NCBI GenBank assembly: GCA_051861205.1
Contig: JBHYDC010000006.1
Span: 1 to 64,000 of the forward strand
Direction: 5' to 3'
DNA: 64,000 nt
DNA from: JBHYDC01 sp051861205
GTDB taxonomy: Bacteria > Pseudomonadota > Alphaproteobacteria > Rhizobiales > Pleomorphomonadaceae
Each line of letters begins with the position of its first letter. The first letter of the stretch is position 1. A model generated the notes under the pieces. It saw nothing but the letters and a program-made list of their open reading frames with translations. It had not been told where the DNA came from and searched no databases. Of the stretch, positions 1-9,153 are shown one piece after another. The position numbers and the translations under genes are program-made.

Positions 1-574
1 ACGGCCCGTAGTTATTCGAGCAATTCGACACGACGACCGGCAATCCGTAGGTCCGGTGCCAAGCTGCCGCCATGTGGTCCGATGCGGCCTTGGAGGCGGA
101 GTAGGGCGAGGATGGATCATAGGCGGTCGTCTCGGTAAAAACGCCTTCCGCGCCGAGCGATCCGTAGACCTCGTCGGTCGAGACATGCAGAAACCGGAAC
201 GACGCACGTGTTTCAGTGTTAAGCGTTTCGAAATACGAACGGGCGGCCTCCAGCAGCGTGAAGGTGCCGACGACATTCGTCTTGATGAAATCGCCCGCGC
301 CGGTGATGGACCGATCCACATGGCTTTCCGCCGCAAGGTGATAGACCCGGTCCGGCCGAAACGTTTCGAACGCGGCCGTCAGCGCCGCGCGATCGCAGAT
401 ATCCGCCTGGACAAACCGGTGGTTCGGTGCGCCCTCGACCGCTTTGAGCGACGTCAGCGTGCCGGCATAGGTCAGTTTGTCGAAGGTGAGCACATCCGCG
501 CCGATCTCCCGCACGAGATGGCGCACCAACGCCGATCCTATGAAGCCCGCCCCTCCGGTAACCAGGATCCGCAT
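1..574 (-). CDS. rfbB: dTDP-glucose 4,6-dehydratase (partial)
   Basis: Converts dTDP-glucose to dTDP-4-keto-6-deoxyglucose, the second step of dTDP-rhamnose synthesis for surface polysaccharide. The first 191 codons are present and the rest lies beyond the window edge. The N-terminal Rossmann motif GGAGFIG, the AESHVDRS segment, STDEVYG and the catalytic YSASK are all visible, so this is an extended short-chain dehydrogenase of the RfbB type. It starts with ATG at 574, four bases after the rfbC stop, so the two are cotranscribed leftward with rfbC first. The identification is secure, but completeness of the C-terminus cannot be judged. Confidence 0.93.
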   Translation of the reverse strand, partial: MRILVTGGAGFIGSALVRHLVREIGADVLTFDKLTYAGTLTSLKAVEGAPNHRFVQADICDRAALTAAFETFRPDRVYHLAAESHVDRSITGAGDFIKTNVVGTFTLLEAARSYFETLNTETRASFRFLHVSTDEVYGSLGAEGVFTETTAYDPSSPYSASKAASDHMAAAWHRTYGLPVVVSNCSNNYGP

Positions 575-578
575 GAGG

Positions 579-1148
579 TTACCGCCCTTCGTTGATTGAG
601 AAAAACGGCTCCAAAGCTGAAAAGCCCGGCTGAATACGGTCCTTTTGCGATGTGATCGCGTCTACCGGTTCCACCGGCCAAGCGATGGAAAGATCCGGAT
701 CGTTGAAGGCGATGCCACGGTCATGGGCAGCACTGTAAGGGGCGGTCACCTTGTAAAGGATCTCCGTTTCCGGCTCCAGCGTGCAGAAACCATGGGCAAA
801 TCCGGGTGGAATCCAGAGCCAAGATCCCTCATCGGCGCTTAAGACGAGGGCGACGTGACGGCCGTAGGTCGGCGATCCCCGGCGGATATCGAGTGCAATG
901 TCGAGGAGGCTGCCCCGCACACACCGCACAAGCTTACCCTGGGCCGCCGGCGGGATCTGAAAATGCAGGCCGCGGATCGTTCCGGCTTTGTGGGAGCGCG
1001 ACAGGTTTTCCTGCACGAAGTCATGGGGTCCGACATGGCTTGTGAACAGGTCGGCCCTGAAGAGTTCGGAAAAATAGCCGCGCTCGTCGACCACCCGGCT
1101 TGGCGTGACTTTGATGACGCTGGCAATCTCTGTTGGCTCGAATCGCAT
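579..1148 (-). CDS. rfbC: dTDP-4-dehydrorhamnose 3,5-epimerase
   Basis: Epimerises dTDP-4-keto-6-deoxyglucose at C3 and C5 in the dTDP-L-rhamnose pathway. About 189 residues, normal for the family. The motifs DERGYFSE near the N-terminus, GTIRGLHFQ, KLVRCVRG and WIPPGFAHGF are typical of RmlC cupins. ATG at 1148 matches the usual RmlC N-terminus; an in-frame GTG at 1181 would add 11 residues and neither has a strong ribosome site. It sits just upstream of rfbB on the same strand (4-base gap). rfbA and rfbD are not in the window. Confidence 0.92.
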   Translation of the reverse strand: MRFEPTEIASVIKVTPSRVVDERGYFSELFRADLFTSHVGPHDFVQENLSRSHKAGTIRGLHFQIPPAAQGKLVRCVRGSLLDIALDIRRGSPTYGRHVALVLSADEGSWLWIPPGFAHGFCTLEPETEILYKVTAPYSAAHDRGIAFNDPDLSIAWPVEPVDAITSQKDRIQPGFSALEPFFSINEGR

Positions 1149-1316
1149 GGGCGGATGCTGAAGCGTCCCGCGCGAATTCACAAGATGCCCCGCCGGCCGC
1201 TTGGCGCAGTAAAGAAAGTGCTAATCCGTGCCGTAAAATTTGCCAGCACTCTGGCACGAGACTTTCAGATCGGTCTGATAGATCTAGAGCATGGATCGAG
1301 ACTGGAGTTTGGATCA

Positions 1317-1634
1317 ATGCGTCGCGTTCTTCTGACGGCTGCCGCCGGGGCCTACATGCTCTCTCTTGGGGCTGCGCCGGCATCTGCATTTAACATGCAT
1401 GTCCCCAAGTCGCTGATGGTTGTAGCGGTCGCGGGTAATCTGGAGACCTCGGCCGAGAATTTTGGCGGCACGCCCCGGAATGATGACCGGATGTTCAAGC
1501 ACGCGGCTATCGGTTCGCTCGCCGACCGCCTTGCAATCGCCCTCTCGCAGGTCGTGGGAAGCTGGAAGCAGTTTTCGGCGTCCGTTGAGCAGACGAACTC
1601 CAAGGCGCCGGCCGAGATGATCGTCAAGCTCTGA
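1317..1634 (+). CDS. small secreted protein of unknown function
   Basis: 105 residues. A clear Sec signal peptide runs from MRRVLLTAAAG to an ASA cleavage site near residue 24, so the mature product is a periplasmic or exported protein of about 80 residues. The mature part contains short hydrophobic stretches (SLMVVAVAGNL; ADRLAIALSQVV) but no motif I recognise. The reading frame is open far upstream, but the signal peptide fixes the start at 1317. It lies between the divergent rhamnose genes and the first BY-kinase gene, so a role in envelope or polysaccharide biology is possible but only inferred. Confidence 0.55.
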   Translation: MRRVLLTAAAGAYMLSLGAAPASAFNMHVPKSLMVVAVAGNLETSAENFGGTPRNDDRMFKHAAIGSLADRLAIALSQVVGSWKQFSASVEQTNSKAPAEMIVKL

Positions 1635-1926
1635 CAGGCTTGATGCCGCGCCCGGCGTCGATCAAAAACCTGCCCCGGCGGCCCAATCCGCGCTTGTACC
1701 GGCCATAAGGATCCCCGGCACCCTGCGATCATTTTTGCCGGCTTTGGTGAGCGCTCCGGAATTTTTACGTTCGCATCGGTCAATTTGTTTGCATTTTGCA
1801 TCTACAGGCGGCTTTCATAGCCTAGGAACGATATCACAGACTGAGGTCGGACCGGATTTCCAGTTTTTCCTGGTGCCGCCCGTCGGCCGATTTTTTGCTG
1901 TGCTCGCCGGTGGATTTCAAAACGCA

Positions 1927-4089
1927 ATGAATACTGAAACCCTGGACATCAGAATTCTTCTCGGTTTGCTGCGCCGACGCTGGCGGATTATGGCCATTTG
2001 CCTAGCCATCGGTACAGCGTTCGGTCTGGCTTATGTGACGTTGAAAAGCCCGGTCTATTTGGCTCGCAGCCTTGTGCTCGTCGATCCCAGTCAAAGCTAT
2101 CTCATCGACCAGAACGACCGTGAGCTTCTAAACCCGGCGCAAGATGGCCAGATCGAAAGCGAAGTCGACCTTGTTATGACGCCGAGCGTGCTCGACGCGG
2201 TGGTTGCCGAGAACGATCTGACGTCTAACCCGGAGTTTGCATCCGCCGATAATCGGCTCCGGGTTGCGCTGAAGCGGCTGGGTCTTATCGCGGGCGAGCC
2301 ACTCTCCGAAAGCGATACCATGCGCGCCCGGGCGGCTGCGAACCTTGAAGAGCGGGTGGCGATCAAGCGAGTCGGCACAACCTATCTAATCAGCATCGAG
2401 GCGAGTTCCACCGATCCCCTCTTGGCGGCGAAGCTCGCGAACGGGCTGGCAAATGCCTATTTGCGAAGCCAAATCGATTCGAAAATTGCAGCCGCGCTCA
2501 GGGTCCGAGATGCGCTGAGTTCTCGCCTTGCCAAGGCCAGCGCCGAAATCGGCGACACGGACCGGCGCATCGCCAATTTCATTTCGCAAAATCTGGAAAC
2601 CGTAACGCGGTCGCAGACGGGCGGACGCGTGTCGGCCCTTCGCGACGAGACCGCCACCACGCAAGCCTCTGTTATTGCGCTCGGGGCGAAGGCAGCAACC
2701 GTCAGCCACCTTGCTAGCAACCAGCAGTGGCTGCAAGCGGCCATGGAACTTGGCTCCGCGGATGCGACCACGCTCGCGGCCAAACGCGAAGAACTGATCG
2801 CCTCGCTTTCAGAAGTCAGGCCCGGGTCCTCGGCCTCGCTTGCAGCGCGCGCGGCCATCGCCGAGACCGAACAGCAGTTGGACGCTCTTCTGAAGCAGGC
2901 GGTCGAAGCGCTTTCGGCCGAGGTGGAAGCGGCGCGCGCAAGGTTGACCGAGCTTCAAAGCGAAACGCGCGCCGCCTTGTTGAGCAGCGACATGCCGAGC
3001 GAGCTTCTCGTTCAACTCTACCGCCTCCAGCAGGACGGCGACGCGAGCCGCCGGCTCTATGAAAATCTTTTGCAGCGATTGCGCGGGGCTGAAGAGGAGG
3101 CGGACCTCAAGCTTGCCGACTCGCGCGTTGTTTCCCTCGCAACGGCGCCGGTGGAACCCTCCTCGCCCCGAATCGTCCTCGTGATGGCGGCCGCCCTCAT
3201 CGGATCGCTCGGCGCCGGCCTCGCTTTCAGCTTCTTGGCCGAGCATTTTATCGGTGGCTTCACCAGCGAGGATCAACTGAAAGATGTGCTGCACATCCCG
3301 CTTGTGGCGTCGATTCCAACGTTGAATTCCGTGTCGGTTTCCTCGAACCGGCGACAATCCGTCGTTCAGGAAATCATCGACCATCCGCTCTCTGCCTATA
3401 GCGAGTCGCTTCGGCGGGCTCGCTTCGGCGCCGAAATGCTTGGCGCCCGGCGCCCCGCCGCCCGAAAAGACAAGCCGCTCGTGGTGCTTGTCGGCTCTGC
3501 ATTGCCGGGCGAGGGCAAGACCACGACGGCCGTGGGCATCGCACGTGCCTTCGCGCTGTCGCGTCATCGAACCTTGCTCATCGATTGCGATCTGCGCCGG
3601 CCGGCCGTTGCGGTATCTTTGAACACGTCGCCAACGGCTGGGCTGGGTGATTTCCTTTTGCATGGCAACACGCCTGCGACCCTGAACGGACTGATCGCAC
3701 CCGACGAGGATACACCGCTTGAAATCGTGATGGGTAACCGCTTGAGCGGAACGCCGACGGACAATCTTCTCACGTCGGATCGCTTCGCTGACCTCATGCG
3801 AGCGACCGAGGGGCATTTCGATGTGGTCGTGCTCGATACGCCGCCGATTTTGCCTGTGATCGACGCCCGCTATCTCGTTCGATACGCCGATGTCGCATTG
3901 CTCGCCGTCAGGTGGGCCAGTTCATCCCAGCACGACGTTCGCCGCGCCCTGAGTGATTTGCAGAGAAATGCCGGCGGTCAAGTTGCCGTCGGAGCCATTT
4001 TGACCCAGGTGGCAGCATCTGCATCCACCTACAACCGGAAGTATGGCGACTATTACAGCTCGGAAGGCGCTGCGGTTCCGGCCATTTAG
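1927..4089 (+). CDS. Wzz/BY-kinase polysaccharide co-polymerase, copy 1
   Basis: Inner-membrane protein that controls chain length and export of exopolysaccharide (ExoP/Wzc family), with a cytoplasmic tyrosine autokinase. 720 residues: Wzz domain with first membrane helix near 18-38, long periplasmic coiled-coil region, second helix near 414-440, then the kinase. Kinase motifs are Walker A PGEGKTTTA (about 525), Walker A' LLIDCDLRRP (about 549) and Walker B VVVLDTPP (about 633). The C-terminal tail has a tyrosine cluster (YNRKYGDYY) of the kind that is autophosphorylated. ATG at 1927 gives the usual N-terminus; longer in-frame starts lack a domain. A paralogue lies at 6011. Confidence 0.9.
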   Translation: MNTETLDIRILLGLLRRRWRIMAICLAIGTAFGLAYVTLKSPVYLARSLVLVDPSQSYLIDQNDRELLNPAQDGQIESEVDLVMTPSVLDAVVAENDLTSNPEFASADNRLRVALKRLGLIAGEPLSESDTMRARAAANLEERVAIKRVGTTYLISIEASSTDPLLAAKLANGLANAYLRSQIDSKIAAALRVRDALSSRLAKASAEIGDTDRRIANFISQNLETVTRSQTGGRVSALRDETATTQASVIALGAKAATVSHLASNQQWLQAAMELGSADATTLAAKREELIASLSEVRPGSSASLAARAAIAETEQQLDALLKQAVEALSAEVEAARARLTELQSETRAALLSSDMPSELLVQLYRLQQDGDASRRLYENLLQRLRGAEEEADLKLADSRVVSLATAPVEPSSPRIVLVMAAALIGSLGAGLAFSFLAEHFIGGFTSEDQLKDVLHIPLVASIPTLNSVSVSSNRRQSVVQEIIDHPLSAYSESLRRARFGAEMLGARRPAARKDKPLVVLVGSALPGEGKTTTAVGIARAFALSRHRTLLIDCDLRRPAVAVSLNTSPTAGLGDFLLHGNTPATLNGLIAPDEDTPLEIVMGNRLSGTPTDNLLTSDRFADLMRATEGHFDVVVLDTPPILPVIDARYLVRYADVALLAVRWASSSQHDVRRALSDLQRNAGGQVAVGAILTQVAASASTYNRKYGDYYSSEGAAVPAI

Positions 4090-4158
4090 CCGACGGCTGT
4101 AGGAAATAGTCTTGGCCTCCTGGAAAGCATCGCAAGAAGCAAGGCTTTCCTATTGTCG

Positions 4159-4761
4159 TTAGATCTGTTTCCAGGACTTCGGATTGTCCGGCGACTGGAT
4201 GGTCTTGAACCATAGCTTTGTGTTCTTCCAGGGCAGAACCTTGTCCGTTAGGTTATCGAGAACGTAATCGCCGGCATCGGTCCGCACCACGAGCACGGCA
4301 TGCTCACCCATTCCGGGCACAGTCGCGGTCGCCATCAAAACGGCGGATGTAGGAAAGCCGCTCCGGATGAGCTTGTCGCGCTTGGTGAGGGCGTAATCCT
4401 CGCAATCGCCGCTCCGCGTGCCGATTTCCCAGCGATCGCCAAAGCGCTCCGCCAGCGGCCTCATCGAGCGGTTCACCGACCTATTGATCGCGTTGATCGT
4501 TGCGATGCTCTTGGCATCGAGCACGATCGCGCCTTTGTGGGCCGTGATACCACGCGCGGATCGCGTGACGCACTGATTGGGATTTTGCTTGCAGAAGTAA
4601 AGCGAGCCAAGCGGTGCGTATACACTGCCACGCATCGAAATATGACTCGATTTTGGTAGCATTACTTGAGATTTCGGGAGCACCGGAAACGCCGCATGGG
4701 CGAAGCCTGCGTGAAGGATAGCCGAAGCACCAAACAGCCCGGCAATAAGCCTTTTCATCAT
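4159..4761 (-). CDS. transglutaminase-like cysteine peptidase (BTLCP)
   Basis: Secreted cysteine peptidase of the bacterial transglutaminase-like family (peptidase C93, the fold of LapG). About 200 residues. A signal peptide ends near AHA. The catalytic triad is visible: Cys in GDCEDYAL, His in GEHAVLVV, Asp in YVLDNL. The start at 4761 is chosen because GGAG lies six bases upstream. LapG cleaves large biofilm adhesins in other bacteria; no such adhesin or LapD partner is in this window, so the substrate is unknown. Position between two polysaccharide kinase genes suggests a surface role (inference). Confidence 0.85.
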   Translation of the reverse strand: MMKRLIAGLFGASAILHAGFAHAAFPVLPKSQVMLPKSSHISMRGSVYAPLGSLYFCKQNPNQCVTRSARGITAHKGAIVLDAKSIATINAINRSVNRSMRPLAERFGDRWEIGTRSGDCEDYALTKRDKLIRSGFPTSAVLMATATVPGMGEHAVLVVRTDAGDYVLDNLTDKVLPWKNTKLWFKTIQSPDNPKSWKQI

Positions 4762-5094
4762 GCTTGTCTCCAACGGTCAAAAGCAACCCGTCTGGAGCGA
4801 TATAGCCACAAGCCCTGTTTAAACGAGGTAAGGAAACATGACCAATAACAGGCATCAATAAATGGACGCTTTTGTTTAAAATTTGAGTGAAATCGTCGGG
4901 ACTTTCGCCCGTGTCGCGAGCGCTCGCCTCGCACACTGCAATGCTCCTTGTTTTGCCGGCTTCGTTAGGCAGCGGTGAAAAGGGACAATCGATAACATTA
5001 AGTTCGCTTTGCCCGACCATGGCCATTCGTGACATGAAGGCGCGTGGAAACATTCTCGCTTCTGCGCATATACCTTGGTGAGTGGAGGCCTGAT
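4762..5094. other. intergenic region, divergent promoters
   Basis: 333 bases between the leftward peptidase gene and the rightward phosphatase gene. No convincing gene is visible on either strand. The left part is AT-richer than its surroundings and carries the 8-base palindrome GTTTAAAC at 4817-4824, with a related TTTGTTTAAAATTT about 50 bases on. Both flanking promoters should lie here, but I cannot place them. Confidence 0.6.
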
Positions 5095-5880
5095 GTGTTC
5101 GGCTTTTTGAAGCGTCGCCGCAAAGACCCGGAGACTTCGTCGGTTCATCCGCGCGTCGCATTGCCAGACCGCTATAGCGCCATTTACGCGGTCGGCGATG
5201 TCCACGGCTGTCTGGCGCAGATCACCAGCCTTGAAGTGGCCCTGCTTGCCGATGCCCGCGCTTGCAACGAAACCGCACTCATCCTTTATCTCGGCGATCT
5301 GATCGATCGCGGCCCCGACAGCGCGGCCGTCCTCGACCGGATTTTGGCGCCGGGCGTCAATCGTCTTTGTTTGATGGGCAATCACGAAGCCATGTTCCTG
5401 GCGGCCTTAGAAGCCCGCGCCGACCTTGACCGCTGGCTTGAATTCGGGGGCGCGGATATGGTTGCCTCTTATGGTCTCGATCCCGGTGACCTGCGCCGTA
5501 TGCGCGGGCCGGCCGCCAAGCAGGCGTTGCTGTCTCACATCCCTGAGGAGCACATCGAGTTCATCCGCGCTATGCCCGTCGCGGCATGGAGTTCGACGCA
5601 TTTCTTCGCCCACGCGGGTATATCGCCGGATCGCAACTTCGCCGATCAGACGGATCGCGACTTGTTGTGGATCCGTGAGCCATTTCTGTCGTCACAAGCC
5701 AACTACCCGCTCCAGGTCGTTCACGGCCATACACCTGCAAAGCAGCCGGTCGTGATGCCCAATCGAATCTGCGTCGACACGGGATCCTACGCAACCGGCG
5801 CGCTAACGGCGGTGAAGCTGAAGCGCGGTATCACGCCACGCTTCTTTTCGGTCGGCCAGAGGGCAGCGGCCGCAAGTTAA
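5095..5880 (+). CDS. PPP-family metallophosphoesterase (protein phosphatase-like)
   Basis: Probable serine/threonine or broad-specificity phosphatase of the PPP superfamily (calcineurin-like fold, two metal ions). 261 residues. Signature motifs in order: GDVHGC near 34, GDLIDRG near 67, GNHE near 95, metal-binding HAG near 170 and GHTP near 208. The GTG start at 5095 is preceded by GGAGG at 5084-5088; a GTG at 5044 without such a site would add 17 residues. It lies between two BY-kinase genes on the same strand, where a tyrosine phosphatase is usually found, so it may reverse kinase phosphorylation. Related proteins also hydrolyse diadenosine tetraphosphate, so the substrate is uncertain. Confidence 0.85.
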   Translation: MFGFLKRRRKDPETSSVHPRVALPDRYSAIYAVGDVHGCLAQITSLEVALLADARACNETALILYLGDLIDRGPDSAAVLDRILAPGVNRLCLMGNHEAMFLAALEARADLDRWLEFGGADMVASYGLDPGDLRRMRGPAAKQALLSHIPEEHIEFIRAMPVAAWSSTHFFAHAGISPDRNFADQTDRDLLWIREPFLSSQANYPLQVVHGHTPAKQPVVMPNRICVDTGSYATGALTAVKLKRGITPRFFSVGQRAAAAS

Positions 5881-6010
5881 ATGCTAGAAAATTCGTCGCT
5901 ATGCCCTAAACTGCGAATTGAATGCATTTTGCTATGGTTTGGGAACTCAGAATCCGTTTGGGACCGAGGACTTTGGCCATGCCTGTATAAAAGAAAAGAT
6001 TGCATACGAA

Positions 6011-8158
6011 ATGGATGAATCGAGCATTGATGTTAGAAGTATCATCGGCCTTGTTCAGCGACAAATCAGGCTGATTCTCTCCGTCGTATTTGTCGGCCTT
6101 ATGGTCGCTGCGCTCTATGTCCTGTTCAAGACGCCAATCTATACTGCCCAAACGCTTGTGCTTGTCGATCCAAGCTCCAAAAATCTTTTGAGCGACAAGA
6201 ATGATGACAAGTATATGTATGCCGATAAAGGTCGGGTTGAAAGCGAAGTCGAGATTATCGGGTCGCCATCGACTCTTTTGGGCGTGATTGCCGATCAGCA
6301 ATTGGTGGCCGATCCGGAGTTCGGCGTTCAACTGGGCTGGCGTGACAGACTGGCGGCATTGACCGGCATTGTACTTGCCCCCGGGGAAGATCGGCCCGAG
6401 CATGAGCTTCAAACCGTCTTGACGTCTTTTGCCTCACGGGTCGATGTTGCCCGCCGCGGCTTGACGTATCTCATCGAAATTACGGTATCTTCGGCCGACC
6501 CTGTGAAGGCGGCCAACCTCGCCAATGCCGTTGCAACCCTTCATATCCGTCAGCAGCTCGATGCCAAGGTCGCCAATGCGCTCAATGTTCGTGATGCGCT
6601 CGGCCGCCGGTTGTCGCGGGCTAGTCTCGATATCAATGAAGTCGAAGGCAGGATCGATTCATTCCTGACTGAAAACATGGAATCGATCGCCAGCGAAAGC
6701 GGTCGGGCCGATATCGCCGCCATGCGCAGTCAGCTCGAAGCCCTCAAGGCGCAGTCGGTATCTTCGACCGCCGCCACGGCGGCCGTGGCTGAACTGGCCG
6801 GGCAGAAGAATTGGTCCACGATCAGCGAACAACTCGGTTCGGATGCCATCCGCGAACTCGATAACAAGCGCCAACAGCTCGCGGCCAATCTGGCTGGTGT
6901 GGTAGAGGGATCAGCCGAAGCTATCGATTTGCGCGCCCGCTTGAACGAGATCGACAGCAGCTTGGTTAGCCAGGTCAACACGGAAGTCGATCGGCTTCGA
7001 AAGCAAGCCGAATTTACCCAGAGCCAGGAATCCAAAGTCAGAGACCAGATCCGCTCTACTGTTTTGGCGAGCAATCTACCGAATGATTTGGTCGTGAAGC
7101 TTTACCAGTTACAGCAGGAAGGCGACGTCAGCCGCAGTCTGTATGAGGGTCTTCTCCAGCGGCTCCACGATGTCGAGGCCCAAGCCGATCTTCAGTTGCC
7201 CGACAGTCGCATCGTGTCGGCGGCCGCACCGCCCACCTCGCCTTCGGCGCCGCGGGTACGGCTGATCATGGCTCTTGCTTTCGTCGTTTCGCTCGGCCTT
7301 GGCGTCGGCCTCGCATTCCTGAACGAGAATTACATCGGCGGCTTCACCTCCCTCGAACAGCTTGAGGCCGTAACGGGGCTGCCGGCGCTTTCTTCCGTGC
7401 CTTTGATATCCATGGAGGGAAAAGCCGGGCAAGGCCGCGCCGACGTCGTGAACGAGCTGGTGGAACGACCGCTCTCCGCCTACAGCGAGGCCATCCGCCG
7501 GGCCCGCCTGGGAGTTGAGACGTTGGCCCGGGAGGGTAAAGCTCAGTCTAACGAGCCCTTCGCCAAGAGTTTGGTTGTCATGGTTGCTTCCGCCGTGCCC
7601 GGCGAAGGCAAGACCACGACGGCCATCTCGCTCGCCCGCTCGTTCGCTTTGGCTGGTCAGCGCACACTTCTTGTCGACTGCGATCTACGCAGGCCCGCCG
7701 TCGCCGGAGCCATGAATGCCAATCCCACAATCGGATTGATGGATTATCTGTCTGCCAAGATCGACCGGGACAATATTCGCAATTTCGTGACCCGCGACGA
7801 AACAAGCGGCCTCGATCTTGTGCTCGGCGGGCGTCGTAGCCAGGCACCGACCGACAGTTTATTTGCTTCGGAACGGTTCAGGCGTCTTTTGACGGTGGCT
7901 CGCGAAAGTTTCGACGTCGTCGTGCTCGATACGTCGCCCGTTCTGCCCGTGACCGACGCGCAATATCTAGCGCCCTATGCCGATGTGATTATGATGATTG
8001 TCCGCTGGTCGAACTCGTCGCAGAACGAGGTCAGAGCGGCGCTCGCCAATCTCACGCTGGCGGCGGGAACCGATCTCACGATCGGCACGGTGCTGACGCA
8101 GATGGAGCGGGATGTTACGACCTACTCCAACAAATACGGCTACTACTACAACAGTTGA
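6011..8158 (+). CDS. Wzz/BY-kinase polysaccharide co-polymerase, copy 2
   Basis: Second ExoP/Wzc-type chain-length regulator with tyrosine kinase, 715 residues, the same architecture as the gene at 1927: membrane helix near 20-38, periplasmic coiled coil, second helix near 415-437, Walker A PGEGKTTTA near 527, Walker A' LLVDCDLRRP, Walker B VVVLDTSP near 636, and a C-terminal tyrosine cluster (YSNKYGYYY). The two proteins align along their whole length with many identical blocks, for example ALNVRDALG versus ALRVRDALS, so they are paralogues. ATG at 6011 gives the typical start; the frame is open upstream but codes no domain. Confidence 0.9.
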   Translation: MDESSIDVRSIIGLVQRQIRLILSVVFVGLMVAALYVLFKTPIYTAQTLVLVDPSSKNLLSDKNDDKYMYADKGRVESEVEIIGSPSTLLGVIADQQLVADPEFGVQLGWRDRLAALTGIVLAPGEDRPEHELQTVLTSFASRVDVARRGLTYLIEITVSSADPVKAANLANAVATLHIRQQLDAKVANALNVRDALGRRLSRASLDINEVEGRIDSFLTENMESIASESGRADIAAMRSQLEALKAQSVSSTAATAAVAELAGQKNWSTISEQLGSDAIRELDNKRQQLAANLAGVVEGSAEAIDLRARLNEIDSSLVSQVNTEVDRLRKQAEFTQSQESKVRDQIRSTVLASNLPNDLVVKLYQLQQEGDVSRSLYEGLLQRLHDVEAQADLQLPDSRIVSAAAPPTSPSAPRVRLIMALAFVVSLGLGVGLAFLNENYIGGFTSLEQLEAVTGLPALSSVPLISMEGKAGQGRADVVNELVERPLSAYSEAIRRARLGVETLAREGKAQSNEPFAKSLVVMVASAVPGEGKTTTAISLARSFALAGQRTLLVDCDLRRPAVAGAMNANPTIGLMDYLSAKIDRDNIRNFVTRDETSGLDLVLGGRRSQAPTDSLFASERFRRLLTVARESFDVVVLDTSPVLPVTDAQYLAPYADVIMMIVRWSNSSQNEVRAALANLTLAAGTDLTIGTVLTQMERDVTTYSNKYGYYYNS

Positions 8159-8224
8159 TCCAAGGCGGGATCCACGACGCCATCTGCCGCGTTCGCAAGA
8201 CGTGTAGCGGCTGGAGGCTCATCC

Positions 8225-8824
8225 GTGGTCTCGAAACAAACATTCAGCGGCGCGTCGGTAGGCTCGCCGACCATGCCACCCTTGCATCCGGATGGCCTCG
8301 GTCCGGTACTCGACCGCAACATTACCGCCCTCTACGATCGGCGGCGGCACGAGGCGCAGTCGAGCCGGGAAAACCGGATCGCCGAAGCCGTAACCCGGTT
8401 CACCGGCAGCTTGCCCTTCGTTTATCTTCACATCGGCATCGTCGCGCTGTGGATCCTTGTGAACATCGGTGCGATTGCGGCAATCGCCCCGTTCGACGAG
8501 AGCTTCGTCATACTCGCGACGGCCGCTTCAGTTGAAGCGATCTTTCTTTCAACCTTCGTGCTGATCAGTCAGAATCGCGCATCGGCCGCGGCCGATCGCC
8601 GCGCAGATCTCGATCTCCAGATCAACCTTCTGGCTGAGCACGAAATCACCAAGCCGATCACTCTCACCAAGGCAATTGCCGACCGCCTGGATGTGGCAGC
8701 AGCGCACGACCCCCAGCTTGCGGGGCTTGAGGAGCATGTCGCGCCCGAAAAGGTGTTGGACGAACTGGAGCAGCGGGCGCTGGACGCCTATCCGGAACTG
8801 AACGGATCGAAGTCTTCACGATGA
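8225..8824 (+). CDS. DUF1003 family membrane protein
   Basis: 199 residues. The central part has two membrane helices (about 65-85 and 93-112) and matches the DUF1003 pattern, including FTGSLPFVYLHI, DESFVILATAASVEAIFLSTFVLISQNR and the following RADLDLQINLLAEHE soluble helix. The function of this family is not known to me. The GTG start at 8225 is supported by GGAGG at 8213-8217. The gene follows the second BY-kinase gene after 66 bases on the same strand and may be read from the same transcript, though a functional link is not evident. Confidence 0.85.
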   Translation: MVSKQTFSGASVGSPTMPPLHPDGLGPVLDRNITALYDRRRHEAQSSRENRIAEAVTRFTGSLPFVYLHIGIVALWILVNIGAIAAIAPFDESFVILATAASVEAIFLSTFVLISQNRASAAADRRADLDLQINLLAEHEITKPITLTKAIADRLDVAAAHDPQLAGLEEHVAPEKVLDELEQRALDAYPELNGSKSSR

Positions 8825-8842
8825 GTTGCCTAGCCCTCCACG

Positions 8843-9070
8843 TTACCTGGATGCAGCTACTTGCGACGCATGCCGCCAGATCGTTCGGCGTCCCTCCTCG
8901 CCGCTGAAAAGAATGCGCGTGTCATCGCCGTCGCGGTGGGCGCGCTTGGCAGCGGTGCGGGCCACGTCCGCAGCCATTCCCGGCGTTCCAAACAGGCTCG
9001 ACCGGAATTCACCGATCGTGAATACCCAGCCCGCCCCCTGCCGCTCAATCACGTAATGGCGCTCGGCCAT
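8843..9070 (-). CDS. small conserved hypothetical protein
   Basis: 75 residues. Sequence begins MAERHYVIERQGAGWVF and looks like a small single-domain protein of DUF2188 type, with a β-rich N-terminus, a helical AADVARTAAKRAHRDG segment and a short ILFSGEEGR strand. ATG at 9070 is preceded by GGAGG eight bases upstream, which decides the start. It is transcribed leftward, 83 bases after the copper chaperone gene. Function unknown. Confidence 0.65.
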   Translation of the reverse strand: MAERHYVIERQGAGWVFTIGEFRSSLFGTPGMAADVARTAAKRAHRDGDDTRILFSGEEGRRTIWRHASQVAASR

Positions 9071-9153
9071 GCCGGACCTCCTTGGACGCATTGCGCACCG
9101 AACAAGCAGCGTCAAGGAATGTTCCCGGCGAAGACCGCAGCGCTTAATCCGCA

